Below, piece by piece: positions 33,884 through 45,458 of a stretch of DNA of 64,000 bases; the stretch's first letter is position 1, and each line of letters opens with the position of its first letter. The DNA is from Pezicula radicicola. Its lineage: Eukaryota; Ascomycota; Leotiomycetes; Helotiales; Dermateaceae. The stretch covers positions 814,793 through 878,792 of the forward strand of contig PDUO01000003.1 of NCBI GenBank assembly GCA_003008705.1, in the 5' to 3' direction. The position numbers and the translations under genes were made by a program. The notes under the pieces are model-generated. The model was given only the letters and a program-made list of their open reading frames with translations, ran no database searches and had not been told where the DNA came from.

Positions 33884-35888
33884 CTACCCCTTTACAACCT
33901 CAAACCCCATCGCCATGCCACTCCCCAAATGAACCAACAAATGACAATGCAACATCCAAAGTCCAAAATTATCAAACTCCACCCTAATAACCACATGTCC
34001 CCTTCTAGGAACAACAACTGTATCCTTCCTCACCACCTTCCCTACATCATACTCAACTGCATTCTTCGCGTCAAAAGATCCCCATCCCCTTGTTGATTTG
34101 TGAGAAGCTAGGACGTAGAATGAGTGGCCATGTAGATGGAATGGATGCGAGCCGTCGTCAAGATTATTGATTATGATGTTGACCCAGATGCTATTTGTGT
34201 TTTGTGGGACAGTAATGATGGGAATAAACTGGTTCTTGTCCCAGGTATTACGAGGTTGGGATATGAGTGGTGGTGTTTGTGGTGACCAGGAGGTCTGATT
34301 CATGAAGCCTTTGGGGTGGTTGTTGTATTTGGAAAGCTTGAGAGTTTTGGTGTAGAGGATTATGGTTTGTGGGGCTTTGGATGGCAGATTTGCTAGCTGC
34401 CCGTCTCTGACATATGGTTGAGCTGTCCAGAGATCAAATGTCGATAAACTCTTGATTTCAGTTTGACGATTTATGTGAGAGGCAGAGAGAGCGTCAAAGA
34501 CTTGTGTTGGTGTGAGAGCTGGGTTTGGGTATTTAAAATTCCTTTAGTTTGTCAGCGATTTCGACTTGAGGTTGATCGTTGACAATTGATAACTTACTCC
34601 GAATCGAGTTCGACTACGAACACAGAACTCAAGGCTTTTACCTCCGGTTCCCACTGAAGGAGGAGATCGAGCCGCTCACCTGGGTAAAGTACGCCGACTT
34701 TGTCCACTGGTGCTCCTAATATTCCAAATCCGCCATCAACTTCCAGAGGAGTTAACTTTGCATTCGATACTTGAACTGATATCCCCGCCATTGAACCAAC
34801 GTTAATGATGCGTAACCTCGTAGGTGATAAATCCTCACCGAGAATGGCCTTAATTTGTCCCTCTTGATCAGGGGAACAATCAATAGGCCGTGCTGCCACA
34901 GCATTAGAGCAGTTGAAAACCCCTGCATCATTAATGATCAAAGAATCAGGCACCGGCTACTCAATTATTAGTACGATACCACAAAGTTGAACTTCAGACT
35001 TACCTCATTACCAAAACCTCTCACGCTAGTATACCAAGCCAAAACCTCCTCAGATCGTCGATGATACCAATCTCCCACCATCAATAGTACGTCCTTCTCA
35101 TATGTAGACTTCTCCATATCAGTAGCCCCATGGCTTGTAGGTTTATGAACTACCAAACCACCATACAAGCCATCGCCCCTCTGAACCTGCGAATGAGCAT
35201 GATACCAAAACGTCCCATATTGATTTTCATCGATTCTAAACTTGTACACAAAAACCCCACCAGCTGGTATTGGATCCTGAGTAAACCCAACAGCTCCATC
35301 CATATCATTAGCTCCCCTCATATAAAGACCATGCCAATGAATCGATACTCCACCATCTAGTAGCCCGTTGTGGACCGTGATTTCGAGAATGTCTCCAGAA
35401 CGAGTCTCGATTGTAGGGCCAGGAAACAAGTCGTTGATGAGATAGACTTGTTTCTTAACGCCATCTGGTGCCCTTATACCAGATGTAATTGTCCAGTTGC
35501 GCGAGATGATCCCTGGTTTGCGGTGGGTATGTTCCTGAGGATGTAATTCAATAGCGACTTGCTGCCGTCCCGAGACACCATAATCGGATAATCCCAAGAT
35601 CTTCTCAAAATCTTTCCCAGGAACCAAGTCCAACGTTTCCAAATTCAGAAGGAAATTCCTCGATATTGACAACCAGAATGCCAGAATTGCTACTATAGAC
35701 AGGAAGGTTAAAACCGTGAACTTCAGGTTCAGCCATCTCCTTTGTTTCCCTCCAGAATCTCGAGCCTCACTCTGGGCTCTCGAGGACTGATCTTTAAGAT
35801 CCAAGAGACTAATCGAGTCTCCATCCGATTCAAACGAGTCTCGCAATGTCGTAGCACTTGCTCTCCTCCTCGCAGTACTACTTTCCAT
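33884..35888 (-). CDS. Membrane-anchored multicopper oxidase
   Basis: Exons 35004-35888, 34598-34956, 33884-34541; 633 aa, phases consistent. A Ser/Arg-rich cytosolic-like N-terminus is followed by one membrane helix (about 56-76, KFTVLTFLSIVAILAFWLSI), so this is a type II anchored enzyme and not a secreted laccase. Copper motifs: SIHWHGLYMRG, FWYHAHSQVQRGDGLYG, HPFHLHGHSFYVLA and WMLHCHLLVHLGSGMAMG. The axial position after the last motif is Met, unlike the Leu of the laccase at 15357-17793, which usually means a lower potential type-1 copper. Related enzymes include Abr1/Fet3-like pigment and iron oxidases; I cannot assign ferroxidase activity. It lies 0.7 kb from the repeat precursor, so a role in that small cluster is possible but unproven. 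Confidence 0.88.
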
Positions 35889-36732
35889 TATCCAATCTAG
35901 CTCACGTCGTCCATCTCAAGCTACGACAAGACCGCCATTAGAGCTCCTATTCACATATATAAAAGTCTACTGGTGACGCCACTCACCTTAGTCCGATCAA
36001 ACCAAGCTACCTACGTATCTTGATGATCGAGGGCCCCAAACAGAACAACACAAAATTCGAAAATAGAGTTGAGGTTGGCTATCCAGCCTCATTCGCACGT
36101 GGGTAAGCTAAGTTCTTATTGGTACGTTTCACCCCATCATGCTTTTACATCTCATCCCCCACCTTACCAAACACGGAAACATGCAGCACCAACGAAACGA
36201 GAGGCGTTTATTACTGAGCAACCAAAATAAAAATTCAAAAGTGGACTTCGTGACCCACGGGGAACACCATCAATAAACAATTGGCTACCACGAAGCACAT
36301 GTGAAGGCATAACAAATAGAAGGTCCCGCATTTCCAATTATCTTCTCTCGTCAAAAGAGGAACTCGTCCTCTGCACAAACAAGGATTAGGCACGTGGTGA
36401 GAGGATCTCCCTGAAGTTCTCGAAGAAGAAGAAGAAGAAGATCTTTGGTAATTTGTTTGTTCATTTCTCGAGAGAGGTGATCCCGATCGACTCCACCCTC
36501 ATCGCTACTCGCCTACGACGCAGACAAGTACCTGTTATCACATAGGAGGATACTGCAGGTACAGATAGTAGATAATAACAGGTGGGTTCTACTCGTGCAC
36601 ATGTTCGAGTATATAAAGTATCCGAAGAGGTCCCTTCAATGAAGAAAGAGACCTTGCGGTTCTTCTCCCCTTCTAGACCTCAAGCCAAACTTGCCTTCTG
36701 GGCTTGGTCAAGTTACTGACAAACACGTCAAC
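35889..36732. other. Divergent promoter region, oxidase / phosphoesterase
   Basis: Between two divergent genes. It has a short aag trinucleotide run near 36425-36440 and TATA-like sequence on both sides (tatataaaa near 35956; tatataaag at 36610-36618). No ORF supported. Confidence 0.5.
36610..36618 (+). promoter_or_regulatory. TATA-like element of the phosphoesterase gene
   Basis: The sequence tatataaag lies about 115 bp upstream of the ATG at 36733. Judged by sequence and spacing only. Confidence 0.4.
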
Positions 36733-38794
36733 ATGAAGGCAGTATCCATATTCTCGCCGTTGGCTTTAACCGTCAAGATGATGGTCCCACTGTTAGCAAG
36801 CAGCACTCTGGCAGCAGGGTCTATTGCAGACATAGAACACGTGATTCTCTTCATGCAAGGCAAGACTTCCCTCTCTCATCTTATACACCACAAAAAGAAA
36901 AATCCATCTGACAAGATGCTTCTTAACAGAGAACCGCGCCTTCGATCATTACTTCGGAACAATGGCCGGCGTGCGCGGCTTCTCAGACCCAAACGTCCAA
37001 ATCAACCCCACCACACCCAAAACCCCCAATTCCGGAAAACCAATCTGGTATCAAGACGTAAATTCTAATCTAACAAACAGCACTGATCATTTGCTGCCGT
37101 GGCACCTGAATTACCTAGGAGGTGATTGGCTCGAAGCTACACAATGTATGATAGCTGGGGATAATGGTTGGGATACTAATCACGCAGCGTTGAATGGAGA
37201 TTTGAATAACCATTGGGCTACGAATAACACGCCCTGGAGCTGGGGGCATTGGCAAAGGGAGGATATTCCGGTACAGTTTGCTGTTGCGGAGGGATGGACC
37301 GTGGGAGATATGTATCAGGTAAGTAAATTTGAAGAAAAAGGAATAAATAAATCTTGGGCAGCCCGGAAACTTACTTTTTGATCATTTTGTTTTGTATAGG
37401 AATCTGTGATTGCTTCCACGAATCCTAACCGCGTGGTTTGGGTCTCAGGGTCGATCAATGTTCCAGGATCTCCTCAATCAGCAGATGAAGGTGGATATCC
37501 CTATATCGACAACAACGAAACCCCAGGTTGTGATGAAGATGGGATAAACTGCTACCCTCTCCTGTGGACCACAGCTCCTGAAATCTACGAATCCGCGAAC
37601 GTAAGTTGGCAAGTCTTCCAAGACACTGACAACTTCGACGATAATCCACTCGCCTGGTTCGGCCAATATCAAACCGCAGCCGATGGGACTCCTCTTTCAG
37701 AACGAGGAATGTCCTACCTCGGCTTAGAAGATTTCTATGCTCAAGCAGCAAACGGTACTCTTCCTGCAATCTCGTATATTGTAGGTCCTATGGAATTATC
37801 TGAACATCCGCCATACTCACCAAGAGATGGAGCTTGGTTGCAGAAACAAGTTGTTGATGCCGTAACAAAGGGAGCACACTATAACACCTCAGTCTTGATA
37901 ATTAGCTACGATGAAACAGGAGGTTGGGGCGACCATGTAACACCATATCATTCAACAGAAGGAACAGCAGGAGAATGGCTTCAAGATCCATATAGCGACT
38001 TTGGGAACACATACGCTGGTCCTGGCTTCCGATTACCCTTCTACATCATATCACCCTGGACTCGTGGCGGCACAGTTTTCACTGAGCACGCGGATCACAA
38101 CTCACAACTCTTGTTCATCGAGGAATGGCTTGCGGCAAAGGGCAAGAACGTAACCACAGATCAGATGGTTCCTTGGAGACGGGAACACATGTCGAACCTA
38201 GTCTCTGCGTTTGATTTCAGCTCGCCAGACCTTTCTTTGCCGAATCTTCCAGAGGCTGCAGAACCGCATACGGATGCTGACGGAAATTATGATGGCTCGA
38301 GCTTTTGTGAAGCGTCATATGCCGAGCAGAGACCCCCGGTACCGTATGACAATCAGACTTCTAACGTTGCTGTATTATCTGAGGAGGGATTCAAGACCGT
38401 GAGGGGAGCGTTGACTGAGGGTCGATATTTGACGTTTGAGTTTAATGGGTACGCTCTTAGTAACCCTGGAAATTCGTCTAACGATTTCATGGCGGCGAAG
38501 GCCTCCAGCGATCATAGTGAAATCGCGCAACGGTGGGTTGTGCATCAAGTTGTTGCAGGTGGTAATATCTTTACAATTAGTAGTGCAAAGGATGGCCGAT
38601 ACATTGGAAGTCAAACCAGCTTAGTAGACGATATTAGCGAGGCGGAGACTTACGCTATTACGTTTATCCCAAGTCAAGGCTACAGTCTCGCCAAGGATAA
38701 CGGAAATTACTTGACTATGGATGGGAGTGGAAGTGTTCAAATCTCAGGAACACAAACCTTGTTTGAGCTCTTCAGTGTAACATATCACTCTTAA
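36733..38794 (+). CDS. Secreted phospholipase C-like phosphoesterase
   Basis: Exons 36733-36859, 36930-37318, 37400-38794; 636 aa. The start gives a hydrophobic secretion signal (VPLLASSTLAAG). The phosphoesterase (PLC/acid phosphatase AcpA) family motifs are clear: HVILFMQENRAFDHYFG with the metal-binding Glu-Asn, GDNGWDTNHAALNGDL, IPVQFAVAEGWTVGDMY, LIISYDETGGWGDHV and EHADHNSQLLFIEEWL. The C-terminal about 150 residues form a beta-rich domain common in PlcH/PlcN-type proteins. Members hydrolyse phosphatidylcholine or other phosphomonoesters outside the cell. The first intron has a GC donor (GC-AG): using it restores FMQENRAF, while nearby GT options would delete the conserved motif. Substrate not determinable here. 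Confidence 0.9.
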
Positions 38795-39016
38795 TTCTCT
38801 AGTCTAGACTAACCAGAACCATGCTTTCATGACCAAATAACACCTCGAAGAAAGATTGAAGTTCCTTATTGGATTTCGTGACATCAAATTCATTCGTCGT
38901 CTTCTATTGCAGAAGCACTCTCCAACTGGGCACCACCCTTGAACCTATTAAGTTGTTAGACATGTTGAGCAAGAACAAAGGCTTGCTTATCAAAAAGCGC
39001 CAGAGAAAGGAGAGAC

Positions 39017-41231
39017 TTACTTCTTCACAACTCTCTCAATACCATCCAGTCCCATCTTTAGCGTATCCATCTTCGGGCCGTAGCTAAAGCGTACAAAGTG
39101 GTGACAAGGACTATCAAACAAGTCACGTCTCTTACTTGGGTTCAAATCAAAGAAGATACCCGGAACGACAATGACCTTCTCTTCGAGACAGGCCTGGAAG
39201 AAGTTCAGTCCATCACTAATAGCATCCGGGAGACCCTCAAGATCAAGCCAGATGTAGAAGGTTGAATCTGGGACATTTTTGATCTTGAAGCCCATGTCTC
39301 TGAGACGGCTGACGACGTAATCTCGCTTATCCTGAAGTTTGTTTTTAGTTCAATCCCTTATAAAAATGAGACTTTGAGGAGGTTCGACATACTCTGAAAT
39401 GCTTCTGCAGAGCCTTCATCTCTGTTCTTACTTTATTTGGCTCTAGCATCGGGATTGCAGCCTCTTGGAAAGGAACGTTAGCTCCACCGTCGAGATAAGA
39501 ACCGCAAGACCCAATAGCTTGAATGAATTCCTAAATCAATATTAGCGAGGGAAAATAACTGCTACAAGAAGAGAAATATACCTTTGGTCCAACAATCCAC
39601 GCGATTCTCCAGCCAGGAAGTCTAAAACGCTTAGTCAAGCCATCAATGATCAGTACATCATCCTCGTCAACATCATCAATGTTCTCTGCGGCACTAATTG
39701 TGGTGCCATCACAATCACTGGTGTAGTTGTAGCCTCCATAAAACTCATCCATGACCAAGGTAGCGCGGTCTCGGCAGATATCTTGGATCTCCGCAAGTTC
39801 AGGATTCTTAACGACCTTGCCAGTAGGATTGCGAGGGTTGGAGGTCAAGATGACGGAAGTACCACGAGCGATCTCTTCAGCGATCTTGTCGGGATGAATA
39901 TGGTATCCGTCGGCTTCGGCAAGAGGTGAAGGAATTGCAGCAAACTGAACCAATTAGCTAATGTGTTAAGAATGAAGTACTGCACGGATTAGTTTATAAG
40001 AGATCATTTTGATTAGGACCAGTAAGTTACCCAAATCAGTTACCCAAATCAAGTAAGTTACTCAAACTAAGTAAGTTACTCAAACTAAGTAAGTTACTCA
40101 AACTAAGTAAGTTACTCAAACTAAGTAAGTTACTCAAACTAAGTANAAGTAAGTTACTCAAACTAAGTAAGTTACTCAAACTAAGTAAGTTACTCAAACT
40201 AAGTAAGTTACTCAAACTAAGTAAGTTACTCAAACTAAGTAAGTTACTCAAATCAAGTAAGTTACCTAAGTTAAAACAATCTCTTATATATCAATTCATA
40301 CGATAGTAACTAAAAGACTCACATTCTTGAATAGCGACAACATCTCGTTGTATGCCGTGTAGTCTGGAATGAAGAAGCCCAGATAGGCATTGTTCAAAAC
40401 AGCAGCGATTCTGATCAAGCCTGCACGTCCACCAGGGACAATGCAGACATTCTCCCAGCTGTACTGGCTTTCTTTTCCCTTTCTATGATGCACATTGTAT
40501 AGATTCGCAACTGCTGCTCTCAGAGGCTTGATACCAGCTGTAGGTCCGTACTCTCGCCCAGCCATTGAGATGTCGATGATGCCTGGTCTCTCAAAGCTTC
40601 CCTCGATATCATCATCAACCTCAGGGGCACCCTGCCCAAGATTAGACCATTTTTCCGGTTCATCAGCGAAGCCATGCTCGTAGGCACCTTTTGGTACATT
40701 AGTTAGCATTATGCTTTTTTCCGAGGGCTGGAGTAAGGGTACGAGAACAAAGAACCATGCTACTTACGTTCAGTACACCAGACCTACAGTCAGAAACTCG
40801 GAGTCAGTTTACTTGTCCTAGATAGATATCAGGAATAATTGCGTTGGTACGTACGACACCGGTACTTGCTCGTGTAGGATCGAGACCGGCATGGGAGCGA
40901 TGACCCTCGTGTGCATTTCTAAACTGGCGATGGACCTTTGATTCGTTCTCTGTAGAGTTCGACGTAAACAGTTAGTTGCATGTTTCCGTCGGGGATAAGG
41001 GATCTGGGGGATCTGATGAGGGATGTAAGGGTCTTTCTTGGCTGCGTCGTGCCTGAGGGCCCTCTTGACGACCCCTCTTAAACGACCCCTCATCATCGCA
41101 GATCTAGAAATACAAATGCAATGACAAAAAAAACAGAACGTACCACTAGCACTTGGCTGGCCAACGCTGAATCTTCTAGCTGGCGTACCAGTTGATCGGT
41201 TCATAGAGAACTTGCGGTTATTGAACGACAT
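39017..41231 (-). CDS. PLP-dependent class I/II aminotransferase
   Basis: Exons 41144-41231, 40855-40949, 40768-40783, 40323-40687, 39582-39944, 39393-39530, 39017-39331; 459 aa, all phases consistent. Motifs: WSNLGQGAPEV, AGREYGPTAGIKPLRAAV, TSNPRNPTGKVV, LVMDEFYGGYNY and DGLTKRFRLPGWRIAW, with the PLP lysine probably at about 293. It belongs to the aspartate-aminotransferase fold I group; the donor amino acid is unknown. Exon 3 is a 16-nt micro-exon (reads VWCTE plus one base) that joins STGV to R-AYEHGF. Intron 2 is an introner-like repeat. Intron 4 (39945-40322, 378 nt) contains a MITE with an 18-bp tandem array and one N. No targeting signal is evident. Confidence 0.9.
39980..40306. mobile_element. 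MITE with internal tandem array, inside an intron
   Basis: The left end ctgcacggattagtttataa at 39980 and the inverted right end ctatcgtatgaattgatata (minus strand, from 40306) form imperfect terminal repeats, each next to TA (39978-39979 and 40307-40308). The left arm matches the small element at 29494-29629, including agatcattttgatta. It lies wholly in aminotransferase intron 4. Confidence 0.7.
40051..40254 (+). repeat. 18-bp tandem repeat array, about 11 copies
   Basis: The unit aagtaagttactcaaact repeats about 11 times almost without change, with degenerate units on both sides. A single N at 40146 breaks the register, so the true copy number may differ because of assembly collapse. Confidence 0.9.
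40784..40854 (-). repeat. Introner-like element, short copy in aminotransferase intron 2
   Basis: This 71-nt intron matches the 3' half of the introner family: attcctgatat, a ctatctagg segment, then taaactgactccgagtttct and the tag acceptor. The copy at 19956-20080 reads ctcctgatatatctaga and gagtttctgaccatag at the same places. The 5' half with tacttattgctcct is missing. Confidence 0.75.
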
Positions 41232-41923
41232 CTTTGGCGCTTGACGAGTGCGCTGTCTTCTGTCGGATTTGCTTTTGCTCTCGTGAAGGATGCAGAGTCT
41301 ACAACTGCTTCACCTCGGGGCAAGGAAAAGTGCAGGACGGTAAAAAAAAAATAAGGGGGACGAGAAGAAGAAGAAGAAAGACAGAAAGGATTCTGGGTGT
41401 GGGGTGCAGGGATTTGTCGGAGAACGAGGGGGAGCTTTCGAGACTTGGCGGTGAAGAAAAAGCAAAGAAGGCTCTGATCGACTGTTAAGTGGGATGGATA
41501 ATGTGGTATAATAATGCAAAGGCAAGCTTCAGCTCTGGAACTCCTCTTATTCTTATTCCTCTACCTACTGTACCTCTGAACGGACGGACCTAGTAAAATA
41601 AATAACGACTTTTGATTGGTGGCATGAACCCATTCAGAAGGCATTGGGCATAAGCCGCGTTACAAATTTCCAGGCTTTTGGTGGGGGTAGAATGGCGGAG
41701 GGCCCGGAGTGGGCAGCAACCATTCAACAGCAGTCTACGTCCGCGGCAAGACGGCTTGTGGATTCCTCTCTGCGGCATTAACGAAGCTAGATAATTACTC
41801 GCATAAGGAACGATGATTTGTTTCTGTCTGCCCGATAAAGCTATAGGCAGGTACGTGGTAATATAGTCTTATTGTACAAAGGAATAGTTCTACAAAGTCT
41901 AGAGATCGTTTACAACAGCCAAA
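41232..41923. other. Intergenic, aminotransferase promoter and VPH1 downstream region
   Basis: A purine-rich, low-complexity tract (aagaagaagaag, about 41340-41400) lies just upstream of the aminotransferase start. No ORF supported. Confidence 0.5.
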
Positions 41924-44651
41924 CTAGGAGAACTCGGCCGCCTCTTCATCTTCCTCCAACATTTGCTTGAAAGAAAACGGTTCAAAAGGTATGCCATCAC
42001 CCATGAAGTGTTTGCTCATGGCCTCAACCCAGTGCAAACGCAGACTATGCAACATGGCACTAGTACCTTCCATGACGACCAAAACGGCGATGGTGAGGAA
42101 GAACCATGCAGCAAACGTGACAACGATCAAGAATACACCTATACCACCAGTAGTGCTGAGGCCGATATTCAAGGTCATAGTCCAAAGCACCACTGAGAGT
42201 TGCTGATGGGCAAGTGACAAGGCCCAAAGACGTAGGTAGGAGGCTGTGTGAGAGACACAATTCAGACAGAATTCTGCGTTATGTTAGCATGGCACATGAG
42301 TCTCAGTTAAGATGCAGGCGGACGTACCAATAGTGTGAATGACTTGGTGGATCATGACTTCAGAGAATTCAAATTCTTCGTGCTCCTCATCTCCAATATC
42401 CTGAGTGATCATAGCAACGCCCTCTCCATCGCTGGTCATACTGATTCTGCCGTCAAGCGTATTATCGTCATCATCCCCGTCGAGTGCGCTGACTCGAGAA
42501 GTCTCCCCAATTCCTCTGTAACCCCTCGCACGGGCACGGTTGTTCTCCCATCGGAGGTAGAATGGCTTGAGAAACAGCAAGATTGGTACTTGAACAACAG
42601 CGATAAGAACAAGACAGACTTGTATGAATGCTTGGCCAGAATAGAGCGGATCCTCAATGGTTCCTGGTGACAGAAACATGTAGATCAACATGTTGAGAAG
42701 TCCCGGAGGTGACTGTCCAATGGCGTACCAGTCTACAGACCACTTGTAGACAATGGTGAAGACAAGGTAACCGAAGATTGACTGGAAGAAGAGCATGCCA
42801 GGAACAAAGTTGCCCCATATGTCGATTGGAGTCTTGAAATGACGAGCGTTGATGTAAGAGAGACACAATGAGTATGTCATGTGGAACCAACCCATCAAAA
42901 TACTGAGTTTCATCTTGTAACTGTTGGTGAATAATAGGTCGTTTTCAGTTCCGTGCCACATCCAATCAAGTCCGAAAGGATATCGGTAGTCACCCTTCAA
43001 GTGCGCCTCAACAGTGTCGCCCTGCTTGAAATTATCCGGCCATTCCCAAGCGCTAGGGAAGATGGTGAGAGACTTCGAGAATACATCGTTGTAGATGAGA
43101 CCAGTGTACATGGAGAAAATCCCCATCATTAACATGATGTATCGACCGTAGAAAGCCATGACGAAAAGTTCGTCCCGGACCTTCTTGAGTGGCTTCTCCC
43201 AGTATATCATAGCAGCAGCAGCACAGACCATGAGAAATCCATGTCCAAAATCACCAAACATGACAGCAAAAAGGAAGGGAAACGTGACGACAGTGGGTAA
43301 TCCAGGGTTGACTTCCTGGTATTTTGCGGTTCCATAAGCATTAATGATTGTTTGGAAACCCTCTGTAAACTTATTGGTTTTTTGGTATGTGGGAGGTGTT
43401 TTGTTGGTTCTGATCTCGTTGATGATAGACGGGACCGAGAGACCTGCCCGGCTGTTAACATCATGCAGCGTCGACTTGATGAGACCTAGAGAGTTAGTGG
43501 GGCACCAAGCTTCAGCGATTAGAGTCTTTCTCGCGTGGTCGTAGGAGAAAAGATTCAGGGTCTGATAGACTGCCTTTTCTTTCTTAATGATGACCATCCA
43601 AGCGGCCAAACTGCGTGCGATCTGAGTGAGCTCAGCATCAAGAGTCTGCTTCGTGTTTCTCAAAACACTGCTAAGATCGCTCAAACGGGTGTTGACTTCG
43701 TGGATCTGGTCTCTGCGGAGATCGCTATTCTCGTCTACACTGTAAAGGTCGGCCCCGAGAGATTCAGAGATCTTACGAATCTTGGCAATAATCTCTTTTC
43801 CGTGTGCAAAGATCACAAACACATTCTTATTTATCGCCTCGTTGTTGGTAGGATCGATCAAAGGCTCTGGTATCTCGGACTGGTTCATGTACAGATTTCC
43901 ACGCAATGTGCGCCACAAAATGCGCTCGAAAGCTGCTACGCGCTCTCGTGGAATGACACCGGCCACAAATCCAATGTTCATAACGGAGAAAGATCGCTCT
44001 GCATCGCCATTCTGCCCGTTTTGTTCGATATCCTGAAGAAGAGGCGCATCGTCGGCCTCAGTTGAAGCTCGGATATCATCGACGTTCCCATGGGCGCGGT
44101 CGAAGAACCCTCCAGCCTCCCTAAGAACCCATCTCCATTCTGTCAACTCTACCTCTCTCTTTTTCAAAGTCTCATAACTATCATTGAGAGATGCAACTCG
44201 CTGTTCGAGGCTCTGGCTGCGATCGGAAAGTTCGTCAATTTCGGTGGCGGAGGGAGCGGCAAGTGTATCAACATCAAGATCAAGTTTCCTAAGTGGGATT
44301 CCGGCCTTTCCCATCTGCGAGTGAAAGTATCCTATATTATAATATAAGCTTTGTGTTACCCATGATTCCGAAGACGGGTAACCGTACTCAGCTGACGTTC
44401 AACATTATCGAGTCTCCGTATTTCCTGTGTAAAGGTTCGTTGGAAAGCAGTTGTCTCCGAGTTGAGCTGTTGCTAGTATCAGTAGTTGTACCACAAACTT
44501 CCTGTCCCATTAAGACACCTACATCTCGAAATTGTATCTCCCCAAGCTCTCCGAGTGCGTTTACAATCTCCCTCCCTATCTCCGTCGCAAGATATAACTG
44601 CACTAAACTCATATCCGCCGAGCGGAACATGGTGTCCTGCTTAGGTGCCAT
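41924..44651 (-). CDS. VPH1: V-ATPase V0 subunit a (Vph1-like)
   Basis: Exons 44523-44651, 44388-44466, 42328-44331, 41924-42273; 853 aa, close to yeast Vph1 (840 aa), phases consistent. The N-terminal half is cytosolic with coiled coils ([29 protein letters not shown] region); the C-terminal half is a multi-pass membrane domain. Diagnostic segments: [18 protein letters not shown] at the N-terminus, [38 protein letters not shown], and [20 protein letters not shown], whose Arg is the essential proton-path residue. It carries protons through V0 in vacuolar or endosomal membranes. Fungi other than yeasts normally have one subunit a, so it probably serves all compartments. Confidence 0.96.
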
Positions 44652-45458
44652 GGCGGCGATGAATGAGCGTTGAGTCGTAGGGTTGTGTTGTTGTCAAGAG
44701 AATGTCGTCGTCAGGCGAATTGCACCTGAGGTGCAAGCTGGAGCTAAGTCCACGTGACTTAGTGTATGCGCTAAACCTTACTCGTTCCATTTTGACGGAC
44801 TTCAAGCTCAGTACCTGGCATTACGGAAGTTACTGAAGTCAATTCAAGTGAGTTACTATGCAAGTGAGCACATCGGCAGAACACACGCGACCTCTTGTTA
44901 AATAGGATTTATGGTATTGTACAAGTTTCGTAACGCCGATCTGTTTGAATCGCTATATTGCTTTCATATAGTTGAATATATGAGCAGGATAAGATTCTCC
45001 GTGTTCAGTATCAGTCTTGATTTGGTCCCATTAATTCATGTTGAAAGATGTAGTGTTGTGTATTCGTCCACAAACCGCCAAAGCGATTGATAGCCCTACA
45101 GGATCAGGATTCTAACAGTTAGTCCGAAAAAAAATTTAGTGCGAAGCACCTGTGCAAGATACTAACCGTCATGAACGCATGGCACGAGTTCAAAACCGTA
45201 ATACTCTATGCATACAGGCTCGCTCCGCGGTATCAGCCATCTATCCTATACTTGTAGTACACTCACCCGCCTCGGCTACCTCCTCCACTGGCAAAACAAA
45301 AGAAAAAAAAGTGTGGCCATGACCACTAAAGCCATTCAAGATGAAGTGCCAACCAAGCAAGTATGCTATTTCCTCGCCAATAACGCCTTCAATGAGCTGA
45401 GTTCCTCCTTCAATCGTGTCAGCAGCACCCGTAAATTTTCTCCAAATTGACCCATCAC
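44652..45458. other. Intergenic region
   Basis: About 0.8 kb between the VPH1 start and the YME1 stop. A cct/gcc-containing 80-codon ORF (45208-45450) has no similarity that I recognise. It holds the VPH1 promoter. Confidence 0.5.

Noticed and set aside
37455..37769. 104-codon minus-strand ORF in the phosphoesterase gene
   Set aside because: Antisense shadow of a clearly coding exon.
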